From Caldicoprobacter oshimai DSM 21659 (lineage in GTDB: Bacteria > Bacillota > Clostridia > Caldicoprobacterales > Caldicoprobacteraceae): 64,000 nt of DNA. Made by a program: the position numbers and the translations under genes. Each line of letters begins with the position of its first letter. The first letter of the stretch is position 1. Below the pieces are notes generated by a model. That model saw only the letters and a program-made list of their open reading frames with translations, made no database searches and had not been told where the DNA came from. This document shows positions 1-9,705 of the stretch, piece by piece. Location: contig JAGB01000002.1 of assembly GCA_000526435.1 (NCBI GenBank), forward strand, positions 124,001-188,000, written 5' to 3'.

Positions 1-91
1 AAGCAGTACTGGCACCGCAGATTGCAGTCGGCTGATGCCGGCTTTATAAGCAAAGAAAAAGGCTTGACCATTTTTCCAAAACTCCTATCGT

Positions 92-1396
92 TTACACATC
101 ATTACGTTTATCAACATCATCTAGTTGATGTTGTTCTTGTATCACACCCATTAGATGTCTTACAACATCTGGATATTTCGATGCCAGATTCTTTTCTTCC
201 AAATGATCTTCTCCTAGATGAAAAAGTTCTGCCATCTGATGTCCTTCTCTTTTATCTAAAATCAGCTTCCAATCACCACAGCGTACCGCAAATCTATCGT
301 GAGTAAGATCCCAGTAAAATACTCTCTCAGAAACTGACCGTTGGTCTCCGAATAGAACAGGCAAAATATTAATGCCATCCCATTTTGGATCTTTCGGCGG
401 AACACATCCAAGCAGCGCAGCAAAGGTAGGCATCCAATCTACTATATGAATCGGTTGCTCCAGCTTGCCAGGTTTTAATCGCCCTGGCCAAGAAATGACC
501 GCCGGGGTTCTAATTCCGCCTTCATACAGCTGAGCCTTACCCCCACGAAGCGGATAATTGCTTCCTAGACGCGGCATATCATCGTATCGTCCAGGATACT
601 GCGCTACATCATGCCGCGGATTGGTGATGACCGCCCCATTATCCGAAGCAAAAATAATGATAGTATTATCTATCTGATCAAGGCACTTGAGGGTTTCTAT
701 CAGCTTGCCAATGCAGTGGTCCATGTGACTTGCATATGCAGCATAGATCTTAAAAGATCGATCCCGCGCTGGATCAATATCATAACGACTTCCCCAATAA
801 CGGTCAATCCATTCTTCAGGCGCCCTAACGGGGACGTGGACTGCTGTATATGGTACGTAACAAAACCAAGGTGATTTTTGTTCTTTAATCCATTTGATAG
901 CTTCCTGGGTAATCAGATCGGTAGCATGCCCTTCTTCTTCTATTAACTCCCCATTACGATGCCAGGTGTAGGTATAAGGCCCCTCTTTATAACGATGAGT
1001 ATAAGGGTCAATTCCTCCAGCCAGACTACCATAGCTATAATCAAAACCGTATCTTCCAGGATAAAATTTAGGATCGGAACCCAAATGCCACTTTCCAAAT
1101 AGCCCTGTAGAATATCCAGCTGACCTGAACATTTCAGCCATTGTCCAATAACCATCAGGAAGCACTGGTTGATTACTGGGAACGGTGGCGTGCTTTCCAA
1201 AACGTCCAGCGTAACGCCCTGTAAGAAGTGATGCCCTGGTAGGAGTACACAGGGGAGATACATAATGGCAGTCTAGTTCTACTCCATTTTGAACCAATCT
1301 GTCGATATTTGGCGTTTGGATGGGGGAACCGTGGTAACTGACATCCCCCCATCCTAAGTCATCTGCAAGGATAAACAATACATTTGGTTTTTCCAT
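92..1396 (-). CDS. Type I sulfatase (Cys-type, cytoplasmic)
   Basis: Formylglycine-dependent sulfatase of the alkaline-phosphatase superfamily; hydrolyses sulfate esters, probably on a sugar. Seen: metal-binding start NVLFILADD (Asp12, Asp13), sulfatase signature C-T-P-T-R at residues 50-54 with Cys50 as the residue converted to formylglycine, GKWHLG at 101-106, and a DNG metal motif near 252. At 434 aa it is slightly short for the family but looks complete. The start has a clear GAGGAGG site 7 nt upstream. There is no signal peptide, so it should act on an imported sulfated sugar. It is the last gene of the transport operon, 63 nt after the permease stop. No anaerobic maturase (anSME) gene is in the window. 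The exact substrate cannot be told from sequence. Confidence 0.9.
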   Translation of the reverse strand: MEKPNVLFILADDLGWGDVSYHGSPIQTPNIDRLVQNGVELDCHYVSPLCTPTRASLLTGRYAGRFGKHATVPSNQPVLPDGYWTMAEMFRSAGYSTGLFGKWHLGSDPKFYPGRYGFDYSYGSLAGGIDPYTHRYKEGPYTYTWHRNGELIEEEGHATDLITQEAIKWIKEQKSPWFCYVPYTAVHVPVRAPEEWIDRYWGSRYDIDPARDRSFKIYAAYASHMDHCIGKLIETLKCLDQIDNTIIIFASDNGAVITNPRHDVAQYPGRYDDMPRLGSNYPLRGGKAQLYEGGIRTPAVISWPGRLKPGKLEQPIHIVDWMPTFAALLGCVPPKDPKWDGINILPVLFGDQRSVSERVFYWDLTHDRFAVRCGDWKLILDKREGHQMAELFHLGEDHLEEKNLASKYPDVVRHLMGVIQEQHQLDDVDKRNDV

Positions 1397-1459
1397 ATGT
1401 ATTCCTCCTCAGAAATTTTTGATTTCAGAGGTACCCCATTTTCTGACTGAATTGATCTT

Positions 1460-2458
1460 TTATCCTACCAAACCGGTACGTTCTATGCTTTCCATAAAGC
1501 GCCGCTGTGAAAACAGATACATTATTATCAGCGGCAAAATTACTAATAAAGTACCTGCCATTAAAGTAGCTGTATTGTACATTTGATTCAACTGGTCAAC
1601 TTCTGAAATACCAAATTCTTCTCCTTCTATCATTCTCAAAGTGGCATACATATTGGTTAAATTCATAGGAAGAAGCCAATTTTTAGGTCTAGTCAAATAA
1701 ACGGCAGGTTCATAGTAGTCATTCCAGTGCCATACCGTTCCTAATACAGTACATACCAATATAGCTGTCTTTGAGATAGGCAAAACTATATTCCAAAATA
1801 TTCTAAAAGTGCTACAACCGTCTATACGAGCAGAATCTTCAAGTTCAGTAGGTAATCCTATAAAGAACTGCCTAAAAAGGAATATAAACAATCCTCCTCG
1901 CAACCCCATCCCAAAAAATGTAGGAACTATAAGAGGCAGATAAGTGTTTAACCAACCGTAAGTAGAGTATTGCATAAAAAGAGGAACGATTATAACTTGG
2001 GCTGGCACTATAATGGTAAGCATGACAATCATAAAAAGTGCATTACGTCCTGGAAAACGACATCTGGCAAATCCATATGCAACTAGCGAACAGGAAATTA
2101 TATGCCCTAATACACACAGCAAAGTAACTAAAAGCGACTTCTGGAAGTACGTCCAATAATTGAGTCCCGCAAAAGCCACTTTAAAATTTTCCCAGTAAAT
2201 TTCTCTTGGTATCCACCGCACTGTCATATCTAAAAGGTCGGTAGGTGACTTCATAGCCGTAATCAAAAGATACAAAAATGGGTATAAAAATACATAAGCA
2301 AATTCAAGTAAGAGAATATAAACAGCGATATTATATACAATGTAACGCTTCCTACGAATAAAATCTATAATTTTCTCAATAACATACCTAAAAGTAAATT
2401 GATAAGTACTTATTAACCCTCTTTCTAACTTGTTCATAACATTTTCTGCTTTGTTCAC
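1460..2458 (-). CDS. Carbohydrate ABC transporter permease (MalG/CUT1 type)
   Basis: Inner-membrane permease of a sugar importer. Seen: about six hydrophobic segments and the EAA loop that docks the ATPase (E-DSARIDG...LP, in the second half). An upstream in-frame ATG exists at 2500, but GAGGAGG lies inside that extension, 8 nt before GTG at 2458, so I use the GTG. It follows its MalF-type partner by 59 nt and precedes the sulfatase. It forms permease pair B of the operon. The substrate is unknown; the sulfatase, DUF5696 protein and binding proteins around it suggest an oligosaccharide that may be sulfated. Confidence 0.9.
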   Translation of the reverse strand: MNKAENVMNKLERGLISTYQFTFRYVIEKIIDFIRRKRYIVYNIAVYILLLEFAYVFLYPFLYLLITAMKSPTDLLDMTVRWIPREIYWENFKVAFAGLNYWTYFQKSLLVTLLCVLGHIISCSLVAYGFARCRFPGRNALFMIVMLTIIVPAQVIIVPLFMQYSTYGWLNTYLPLIVPTFFGMGLRGGLFIFLFRQFFIGLPTELEDSARIDGCSTFRIFWNIVLPISKTAILVCTVLGTVWHWNDYYEPAVYLTRPKNWLLPMNLTNMYATLRMIEGEEFGISEVDQLNQMYNTATLMAGTLLVILPLIIMYLFSQRRFMESIERTGLVG

Positions 2459-2517
2459 AGCATTAACCTCCTCTATATAAATTTTAATGTTGCCCTTCAC
2501 TCAAAATCGTTCTGAGT

Positions 2518-3393
2518 TTACCTAGCTGATGCATCATGAACATAACGTCGTCCTGCCATGAAAACTACCATTACTATTAAAAATATAAAAGCAAAATAAA
2601 TCCACCCTATAGCTGCACCATATTCATATTGCCTGTTAGTAAAAGCTGTAGTCCTCACATAATCAACAATAGGATTGGAAACATCTGCAAACAAGTCTAT
2701 CAAAGTATATATAAGGGAAAGAAGAATTACCGGGGATATCATTGGAAGAGTTATCTTCCAAAACATTTCCCATTCACTAGCACCATCACAGCGGGCAGCT
2801 TCATACAGGGAAGAAGATATCCCTTGTAACCCACTTATATACAGCACAATTTGCACACCGGATTTCCATAAAATAAGCGCTAAATTATTCATAAAATTCT
2901 GGACTGTACGAACAATTGTAGGGCCCATATACATTAAAATCTCTCTCGGAATTGCCACTCCCCGTTCTACATCAATAGCGCCTTGGACTACTCCCTCTCC
3001 AACCAGCTGAGTCATAACATGTCCGCTGCCCAAGATTACCGGCATAAAATATACCATCCTAAACAATCCTCTTGCTTTTATCTTTTTATTAAGCAAAATT
3101 GCTAAAAACAACGCAAATATATTAATTAAAGGCAGATAAAGCAGCGTTTTTTGCACCGTCTCGAAAAACATAGGTAAAAAATTAATATCCCACACGAATG
3201 CACGAATATAGTTATCAAAACCCACCCATTCCATCTCCCAACCTGCAAACTTGGTAATTTTGCTAAAGCTTAATCTTATAGATTTAAATAGCGGATACAA
3301 GAAGAATGCAGAAACACCTATAATCCATGGAAGAATAAAAAGGTATCCTTCCAGTGCCTGTTTTCTTCTCATGGTCCACCATGATTTTTTCAT
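2518..3393 (-). CDS. Carbohydrate ABC transporter permease (MalF/CUT1 type)
   Basis: Membrane permease that pairs with the MalG-type protein encoded just downstream. Seen: an N-terminal membrane helix ending in the typical FFLYPL motif, about six membrane segments, and an EAA loop (YEAARCDGAS...TLP) in the last third. The ATG overlaps the TGA of the DUF5696 gene by four bases (ATGA), which implies translational coupling. GAGGAGGG is 9 nt upstream of the start. The length of 291 aa is normal for the family. It is the second MalF-like protein of the operon, so the operon carries two distinct permease pairs. Confidence 0.9.
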   Translation of the reverse strand: MKKSWWTMRRKQALEGYLFILPWIIGVSAFFLYPLFKSIRLSFSKITKFAGWEMEWVGFDNYIRAFVWDINFLPMFFETVQKTLLYLPLINIFALFLAILLNKKIKARGLFRMVYFMPVILGSGHVMTQLVGEGVVQGAIDVERGVAIPREILMYMGPTIVRTVQNFMNNLALILWKSGVQIVLYISGLQGISSSLYEAARCDGASEWEMFWKITLPMISPVILLSLIYTLIDLFADVSNPIVDYVRTTAFTNRQYEYGAAIGWIYFAFIFLIVMVVFMAGRRYVHDASAR

Positions 3394-5672
3394 TTTACAT
3401 TTCCCTCCTCATCAATTACAAGATAATCAAGAGCTTCTATACGATAACCATCTATTCTTACTGGCTGTTTTTGGTAATTAATATAAACTTTTGCACCTCC
3501 ATCATAAGTAATTTTATATACATCGTCCTGTACTTTTTCATGCCTTATAATGACTCGAGACCATATATCTCCCAACCTATCGTTAAATTCTTGATAAATA
3601 TCAATTGCAGGCTTCATCCAATCCTTGTAAGAGGATGTGAATAGCTCATTATAATGTGTATATTTCAACAGTTCCGGAGTATTATAAGTAAGCTGAAAAT
3701 ATGGAAGGCATCCATATTCTACCCATTGTAATTTTTGTTTTTCAAAATCATAGAAAAGATTTCCTGGCTTTGATGAATAAGGTATCAATCCATGAACTAC
3801 TATCTGATAAAACGGTACAAATTCATCCGTTATGAAATATCCTGACCCCTCAATGGGTATATCAAAAAGCCTATCAGCATATTTCAGTACATAAGCATTA
3901 CCACCGCAAACAGCTGACTTACCGTACAACGTATTAGACTTTTCTAAAAACTTCTGCCAGTATTCAGCTGTTTTACTGCGAGTTGATGGATAAGTGTTAT
4001 GATGATCAAAATAAATGAGTTCGCCAAACCGTTCAAAATTGATACCATCTATTGGACAATTCCCTAAAACAGGTAAAAATTCGTTTACAAATTTATTCCA
4101 CGAAATTGTAGGATTTAAAAGAAATTCCTCCTGAGTGATATCTGTAACGCTTAAACCATTCTTCTGGTACACCACATCATTTCGTTTAGAAAAACCACCA
4201 TTTTCTGCTAATGCATCCACGAAGTTGTCCTGTAAAAACAACGTTATTCCTTTTTCTGATGTATATTCAACCAAATTTTTTAGCCCCTTGATTCCTCCTA
4301 TAGACCTAGGTATTGGGAAGTGCAATGGATAACTCCCATATCCCCCTTTTGTCCAACCAAAAAGGTTTACTTGCATATCTTTTATTCCATGTTTTAGAAA
4401 TTCATCAAGAATTAACCTCACCTGATCAAAAGTAGTCATAACTATAAATTTATCAAAAAGCAATTGTTCCTCTTTTATGCCCATTAGAAAGTCAATGGCC
4501 AGCGGCATTGAAGTCCCCGGCTTTATAACTCGCTTAATATTGCCCGTATTCAATAAGTAGTCGCGATAGGCATTGGCCATTCCGCTATAATTGGCATTTT
4601 CTCCTGCTAAAAACACATACATTACAGCATGGTCTTGTAACAATATTTCTTTTTCTATTCTGCTAATAAGAGTGGCATCGGGCCTCGTAGCCCTATAGAA
4701 ACGCCTGTAAGTAAACTCAGGATAAACCCTCGCTAAATGTACTACATATCCATTGGGTGCAAAGTTTATAGCTGTATCACATTCTCCCTCAGTTACTATA
4801 CCCACAAACCCGTTATTGCCTCTCTTGATCCCAAATACAGGTAATAAAGCCTGTTTTAATCCTTCCTCCTTCGTTAATTTGTACAAATCGATATCAACCT
4901 CATCCGAGCCATAAACGTACCAACTATACTTTGTAGTAACTCCTGTCTCCTTGGTTTTTAAATATGTGATGGCCCCACATCCGTCTGGATAAAAGACATA
5001 TCCTTCCTCATCGTCCTTTGCAGCACCGAAAAATGGCAGGAGTTCTATACGGACGATACCGTATTTACCTCTTTCCTTTATCATATCTGCTGGCAACTTC
5101 ACAAGTAACGCATTCCCATCCAGCTTAAATTCAAGCGTCACTTCAATACCCAATTCTTCAAAATAATAGTGTATATTAAAACCATTATCAGTTCTTTGAG
5201 CATTTACCCGTGCTTTTGCCCCAGTACTACTGGTTACAAGCAAAGTATCTGTATCTCGGCTCAGATCAGTATACACTATATTAAAAAGGGATTTCATATT
5301 GGTTTGCCAAGCTTTATTCACGCTTTTCATATCATAATATTCTTCACTAACAGATGACCCCCATAAAAATCCGTCCCGTTTATCCTCTACTATGATGGCC
5401 GGTTCCTGAGGATTATAATACAACCCAATAATATCTGTCTCTGCCATTTTAATATAGCCACTAGGAATACAACTATCTGTCACCGCACTTATATCGGTAT
5501 CAATGGTAGAGTCAGTTCTATTAATATCTTCTGTATTACCGACAGTTGTACTAATGTTTGTATTTGCTTGTGCATAATGTGTATATGATGTTTCATGGTA
5601 AATCACATCATTAAATCCTGGCAACAAAGTTAAAAAGAGGCTGGCAATAAATATGATGCTTTTTTTGAGCAC
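3390..5672 (-). CDS. Secreted DUF5696 domain protein
   Basis: Large exported protein of about 760 aa that I assign to the DUF5696 family from its context and overall look; the family has no known function to my knowledge. The start is GTG at 5672, preceded by AGAGGAGGA at 6-7 nt; an ATG at 5690 lies before that site and is less likely. Seen: signal peptide (LKKSIIFIASLFLTLLPGF), an N-terminal beta-rich half, then a stretch that reads like a TIM-barrel glycosidase, with a segment DGINFERFGELIYFD preceded by strand-like VNLFGW. I infer a possible extracellular glycan-acting enzyme. It is coupled by ATGA to the permease downstream and lies 33 nt after the Yip1 gene. Confidence 0.75.
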   Translation of the reverse strand: MLKKSIIFIASLFLTLLPGFNDVIYHETSYTHYAQANTNISTTVGNTEDINRTDSTIDTDISAVTDSCIPSGYIKMAETDIIGLYYNPQEPAIIVEDKRDGFLWGSSVSEEYYDMKSVNKAWQTNMKSLFNIVYTDLSRDTDTLLVTSSTGAKARVNAQRTDNGFNIHYYFEELGIEVTLEFKLDGNALLVKLPADMIKERGKYGIVRIELLPFFGAAKDDEEGYVFYPDGCGAITYLKTKETGVTTKYSWYVYGSDEVDIDLYKLTKEEGLKQALLPVFGIKRGNNGFVGIVTEGECDTAINFAPNGYVVHLARVYPEFTYRRFYRATRPDATLISRIEKEILLQDHAVMYVFLAGENANYSGMANAYRDYLLNTGNIKRVIKPGTSMPLAIDFLMGIKEEQLLFDKFIVMTTFDQVRLILDEFLKHGIKDMQVNLFGWTKGGYGSYPLHFPIPRSIGGIKGLKNLVEYTSEKGITLFLQDNFVDALAENGGFSKRNDVVYQKNGLSVTDITQEEFLLNPTISWNKFVNEFLPVLGNCPIDGINFERFGELIYFDHHNTYPSTRSKTAEYWQKFLEKSNTLYGKSAVCGGNAYVLKYADRLFDIPIEGSGYFITDEFVPFYQIVVHGLIPYSSKPGNLFYDFEKQKLQWVEYGCLPYFQLTYNTPELLKYTHYNELFTSSYKDWMKPAIDIYQEFNDRLGDIWSRVIIRHEKVQDDVYKITYDGGAKVYINYQKQPVRIDGYRIEALDYLVIDEEGNVK

Positions 5673-5705
5673 TTTGTCTCCTCCTCTCAATATGCAATAA
5701 CGATT

Positions 5706-6326
5706 TTATGACCTCAACATCCTTAACTCAATAGCTATATCATATATAAAACGATAGAGTTGATTACCTAATGCAAAGAAAAGTCCTGCAATTCCCCAAA
5801 TCAAAATCATAGCTATCACGCTTAAAACACATATACCTACGGTCTGCCAAAATTCATAACTATTCATTGTCATTACACTTATAAAGATCAATATAAATAC
5901 CCATAGCCATATTGCTTTCTGTAAAACTGCGTAAATCCCTGTTTCACCATCACCTAAAAGATGTGATAAAAGTCCAATTGGCAAGGTAAATACAATGTAG
6001 GGTAACATGGCATAGGCTGAAGCCATAAATATTTCTCGCATCATCGATTCACCGCTTATTATAGTAGTAACAGCATAACAGGCTAGGACCCACGTTAATA
6101 CCGGTAGAAGATATTTTACTATTTCCAGCCATATACTAGCATCTCTTGGTAGTATATCTGCCAAAGGATAATGTACTATATAGATATATACAATGCGCAC
6201 CATTATCATCATCAAGAGAAGAATAATTGCCGGTCTATAGCTAAATTTGTCTCTCTCTGCCTTAATTAAAGGAAAAGCATCCATAGGTTTAAAAAGTACC
6301 ATTAGTGAAAACTTGAATATGTTCAT
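5706..6326 (-). CDS. Yip1-family membrane protein
   Basis: Protein of 206 aa with about five hydrophobic segments. Its N-terminus (FKPMDAFPLIKAERDKF) is typical of bacterial Yip1-domain proteins, in which a short cytoplasmic segment with a Pro-x-x-x-Phe pattern precedes the membrane helices. The molecular role of bacterial Yip1 proteins is unknown. AGGGGGAG lies 6 nt before the ATG. It sits 18 nt after the NHL/TPR gene and 33 nt before the DUF5696 gene, so the three are surely co-transcribed. I infer a membrane partner that organises the secreted glycan-handling proteins of this operon. Confidence 0.75.
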   Translation of the reverse strand: MNIFKFSLMVLFKPMDAFPLIKAERDKFSYRPAIILLLMMIMVRIVYIYIVHYPLADILPRDASIWLEIVKYLLPVLTWVLACYAVTTIISGESMMREIFMASAYAMLPYIVFTLPIGLLSHLLGDGETGIYAVLQKAIWLWVFILIFISVMTMNSYEFWQTVGICVLSVIAMILIWGIAGLFFALGNQLYRFIYDIAIELRMLRS

Positions 6327-6344
6327 AATCTACTCCCCCTGAAT

Positions 6345-7787
6345 TTAGTTAAATTCTCCATAAACATATTGTGCAAAATAATTTTTTGCAAGATTTTTGA
6401 GGTACTTCACTCCCAATATTAAACCTGTAGTCAATATTATCAAACTTAATACCACCCACCCGAAATAAGCTCTAAATAATTGACGCCTATACTCCGCAAA
6501 AGCTGTAGAATAACCTGCTGGGTCATTGCCTTTTTTATATTCCTCCATAGCTTCTTTCCACCTACCATTTTTATACAATGACATTGCTATCCCCCTGTGT
6601 GCAAGTTCATAATTAGCGTCTATCTCTAGTACCTGTTTCCATAGGTCAGCGGCTTGTTCATAACGTCCCTCGGAATAAAGTGTAACCGCCTGATGGATAA
6701 GATTTATAAAATGAGTAGGTCCAAATACTTGTATGTTATTTAGGTCACTATCAAGCACATATATATTTCCATCTGTATCTACAGCTAAGCTGGACGGAAT
6801 TTGAAATGCTCCTTTCCATTTCCCTTTGCTACCAAAAACAGTCAGTAAATTCCCCAGTTGATCATACTGATATACTTTACAACCTTCCCGCTCCAATACA
6901 CTTATTATTCCATTTTTGTCAACAGCTATATCAACAAAATAAGGTAAAACAGGACCACTTTCACCTATAATCATTTCACCAAATTCTCCCGAAGGATATA
7001 TATTTTTCCCCACTGAATTAATTTTCCTTATCTGATCTCTATCAATGCTAACTGCGGTAGCATATATCATACCGTCCTTGCCTATCACAAAATTGGAATA
7101 TGGAGGAGCAGTAAGATTAGCTATCCGCGCTTTCTGTTCTTCAGTAGCAAAATTTCGAATGATCCAATCTCTAAAAGTCGCAGTTACACGGGTAGCGCCT
7201 ATATACCCTCTAAAATTATTGTGGGCATCAATAGTTAAAAATCCATAGTAATTGCTTTCGTTTAAAATATAGATGTACCCCATCCGATTTATGTAAATTT
7301 TTGCTGGGTCAAACGAAAGGTTAGACAGCATTGCTGATTCTGGCTTTACAAATTCCTCTACAAACCTTCCATCAGGGGCCAGATGGACTATTCGACGATT
7401 TCCCGTGTCTGCAACGTATATATCGCCATCGCTGTCCACGTATACACCTTTAGGGGAATTAAACGGTCTCTCAGGGGGACCAGTAAACACATCGAGCACT
7501 TTACCATCTCGGGTTAACTTAACCACCCTGTTATTACCTGTATCAGCTACATAAAGAATATTATTCTGATCTATAAACAAGTCTTGAGCGTTATTTAAAT
7601 TTCCTATTTCCAAATTGGCTATAACTTTTTTCACAGAGTATGTTAAAGGTATTGGAATGCGATGTCCTCTTCTGGCAGTATCCAACACATAATCGGTATT
7701 ATCTATAGCATTGACCCTAAAGGGTACAAAGATATTTAAAATGACAATGAAAATCATAATAATCGCTATAGCAACAAAACGTCTCAT
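6345..7787 (-). CDS. Membrane-anchored NHL-repeat / TPR protein
   Basis: Exported 480-aa protein. Seen: an N-terminal membrane signal (residues about 4-26), at least three NHL-type beta-propeller repeats with the pattern DxxxxIYVADTGNxRVV (about residues 70-150, and a later copy LAVDTDGNIYVLDSDLNN), a TPR pair (EGRYEQAADLWKQVLEID...) near 375-425, and a C-terminal membrane helix (about 448-468) with a short cytoplasmic tail. The propeller and TPR should therefore face outside. NHL and TPR are binding scaffolds, so a protein-assembly or ligand-sensing role is inferred. GAGGGGG lies 9 nt before the ATG. It lies between permease pair A and the Yip1 gene. Confidence 0.82.
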   Translation of the reverse strand: MRRFVAIAIIMIFIVILNIFVPFRVNAIDNTDYVLDTARRGHRIPIPLTYSVKKVIANLEIGNLNNAQDLFIDQNNILYVADTGNNRVVKLTRDGKVLDVFTGPPERPFNSPKGVYVDSDGDIYVADTGNRRIVHLAPDGRFVEEFVKPESAMLSNLSFDPAKIYINRMGYIYILNESNYYGFLTIDAHNNFRGYIGATRVTATFRDWIIRNFATEEQKARIANLTAPPYSNFVIGKDGMIYATAVSIDRDQIRKINSVGKNIYPSGEFGEMIIGESGPVLPYFVDIAVDKNGIISVLEREGCKVYQYDQLGNLLTVFGSKGKWKGAFQIPSSLAVDTDGNIYVLDSDLNNIQVFGPTHFINLIHQAVTLYSEGRYEQAADLWKQVLEIDANYELAHRGIAMSLYKNGRWKEAMEEYKKGNDPAGYSTAFAEYRRQLFRAYFGWVVLSLIILTTGLILGVKYLKNLAKNYFAQYVYGEFN

Positions 7788-7803
7788 AATATGCTTCCCC
7801 CTC

Positions 7804-8682
7804 TTATGCCTTTATCCCAGAATATGCCATTGTTTCCAGAACTCTTGCCTGCATCCAGACAAATATGACAATCGTAGGTATGGTAGTAATAAAAGTAGCC
7901 GCTGCCACAGCTCCGCTTCTTGCTACTACTCCTGGTCCTCCTGCTATTGTCTGAAGAGCCAAAGGCAATGTCTTTTTGGCCTGACTGGTAATATAAATAA
8001 GGGGTGTAAAAGCATCATTCCAGTTAGAGATGAATGAAAAAACTATCAATGTAGACCATGCAGGGGTTAACGTAGGCATAGCTATCTTCCAAAATAACAC
8101 CCAGTCATTGGCACCATCTATCCGTGCTGATTCCAGCAACTCATTTGGCATCTGTTCACAAAACTGCTTTATCAAGAAAAAATTGTACGGCACCGCTAAC
8201 TTAGGTATAATCAAAGCCCAGTAAGTATTTAACAATCCTAACTTATTTATTACCATATATGAAGGGATTTGAGTAACATGACTTGAAAACATTAAAGCTG
8301 CTATCACTATACCAAATATCCAGTTGACTCCCGGCAATTTATATTTTGCTACCACAAATGCTCCAAGACTTGATATAATCACTGTTCCTCCAACAACTAC
8401 TACAGTTACAAATAAACTGTTAAATATATAGCGCGTAAAGGGTATTGTCGAGCTGCTTACTGCTGTCAAAAGGTCAATAAAATTTTGCAGAGTAGGTCTT
8501 CTAACAAAAAATCGCGGTGGATAAATAAATAGTTCATCTAAAGGTTTAAACGCTGTTGATATCATATAAACCAATGGTAATGATGTAAATGCCACAAGTG
8601 CTATCAAGAATGTATAAAACATGAACCAGCCAAAACTAATTTTTTTTCTTAATTTCTTTTTCTTTGACCCTGTGTTTTGCAT
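7804..8682 (-). CDS. Carbohydrate ABC transporter permease (MalG/CUT1 type)
   Basis: Inner-membrane permease, 292 aa, of permease pair A. Seen: about six membrane helices and an EAA loop (ELLESARIDGAND...AMP) in the second half, followed by the usual W-N-D-A segment (SNWNDAFTPLIY). AAGGAGG is 10 nt upstream of the ATG. The gene lies 27 nt after its MalF-type partner and 16 nt before the NHL/TPR gene. It probably transports the ligand of the 982-residue binding protein encoded just upstream. The ATPase is not encoded nearby. Confidence 0.92.
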   Translation of the reverse strand: MQNTGSKKKKLRKKISFGWFMFYTFLIALVAFTSLPLVYMISTAFKPLDELFIYPPRFFVRRPTLQNFIDLLTAVSSSTIPFTRYIFNSLFVTVVVVGGTVIISSLGAFVVAKYKLPGVNWIFGIVIAALMFSSHVTQIPSYMVINKLGLLNTYWALIIPKLAVPYNFFLIKQFCEQMPNELLESARIDGANDWVLFWKIAMPTLTPAWSTLIVFSFISNWNDAFTPLIYITSQAKKTLPLALQTIAGGPGVVARSGAVAAATFITTIPTIVIFVWMQARVLETMAYSGIKA

Positions 8683-8709
8683 TTCAATAATGCCTCCTTC
8701 TTATCCTTA

Positions 8710-9678
8710 CTAGTACATATCTTTAGATGAAAATACCTTCATAACAACGCGCCCTAATAGAAAGGTAAACATAAACAACACTACCGCTACAGCTGCAGCA
8801 TAACCCATTTCAAACCTTATAAATGCATAGTCATAAAGATGCGCCACTATAGTATGAGCTGCATAATTTGGGCTTGGCATTCCTGCTACCGAAACAGCTA
8901 TATCAAATACTCCAAATGATTTGACTATTGAATCAACAGCTCCAAATAAAAGTTGTGGTTTCATCATCGGAAGGGTTATATAACATAACTCTTGAAAATG
9001 ATTTTTTACACCATCTACAGCACCGGCATCATACAGTTCCTTAGGTATATTTTGAAGTCCAGCCAGGAAAACCAAAAAACCAGTTCCCATACTCATCCAT
9101 ATCGATATTATTATTACTACCGGCATAATGGTATCGCTGTCCATATTCCAAAGAATTGGCTCTGTTATAAAACCCATTTTGATAAGCAAGTGATTGATAA
9201 GCCCATACCTATCCCCTGAAAAGAAATATAACCAAACCACAGACATTGCTATGCCGCTGGTAATAGAAGGAGCATAAAAGCCAAGTGCAAAAATATTTCT
9301 CACTCTCGTCAACTTTATACGATTGAGCACCCACGCCATTATAAATGACATAATATAACCTACTGGCCCAGCTACCAAAGCAAAAAACAGGGTGTTTTTA
9401 ATTGCTATAAGAAAAATATCATCATCCATAAAGAGTATACGATAATTTGTTAACCCCAACCATCGAGGAGGTTGAAGCATATTGTAATAATTAAAACTTA
9501 GGTATATAGCAATAACAACTGGTATCACAGTAAATACCATAAGCAATATTACAAATGGCGATAAAAATAAGTAACCCATTCCATATTTTTTCCATCCTTT
9601 AGCTATAGTTTGTCTTCGGCGTTGCAAAATACCTTTGAGCCCCTGCCCTTTGAACGGTACTAAAATTGTCTGCAACAT
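8710..9678 (-). CDS. Carbohydrate ABC transporter permease (MalF/CUT1 type)
   Basis: Membrane permease, 322 aa, pair A. Seen: a basic cytoplasmic N-terminus (about 35 residues), the GYLFLSPFVILLMVFTVIPV first helix, about six helices in all, and an EAA loop (ELYDAGAVDGVKNHFQELCYITLP). AAGGGGG lies 8 nt before the ATG. It starts 27 nt after the stop of the large binding-protein gene. The arrangement binding protein, MalF, MalG is the classical order for CUT1 importers in Firmicutes. Confidence 0.92.
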   Translation of the reverse strand: MLQTILVPFKGQGLKGILQRRRQTIAKGWKKYGMGYLFLSPFVILLMVFTVIPVVIAIYLSFNYYNMLQPPRWLGLTNYRILFMDDDIFLIAIKNTLFFALVAGPVGYIMSFIMAWVLNRIKLTRVRNIFALGFYAPSITSGIAMSVVWLYFFSGDRYGLINHLLIKMGFITEPILWNMDSDTIMPVVIIISIWMSMGTGFLVFLAGLQNIPKELYDAGAVDGVKNHFQELCYITLPMMKPQLLFGAVDSIVKSFGVFDIAVSVAGMPSPNYAAHTIVAHLYDYAFIRFEMGYAAAVAVVLFMFTFLLGRVVMKVFSSKDMY

Positions 9679-9705
9679 ATGTATAGCCCCCTTCCCTGCC
9701 CATTA

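Noticed and set aside
22-306. 94-codon plus-strand frame at the left edge
   Set aside because: It lies largely antisense to the 3' end of the sulfatase gene, has no ribosome site and no family features.
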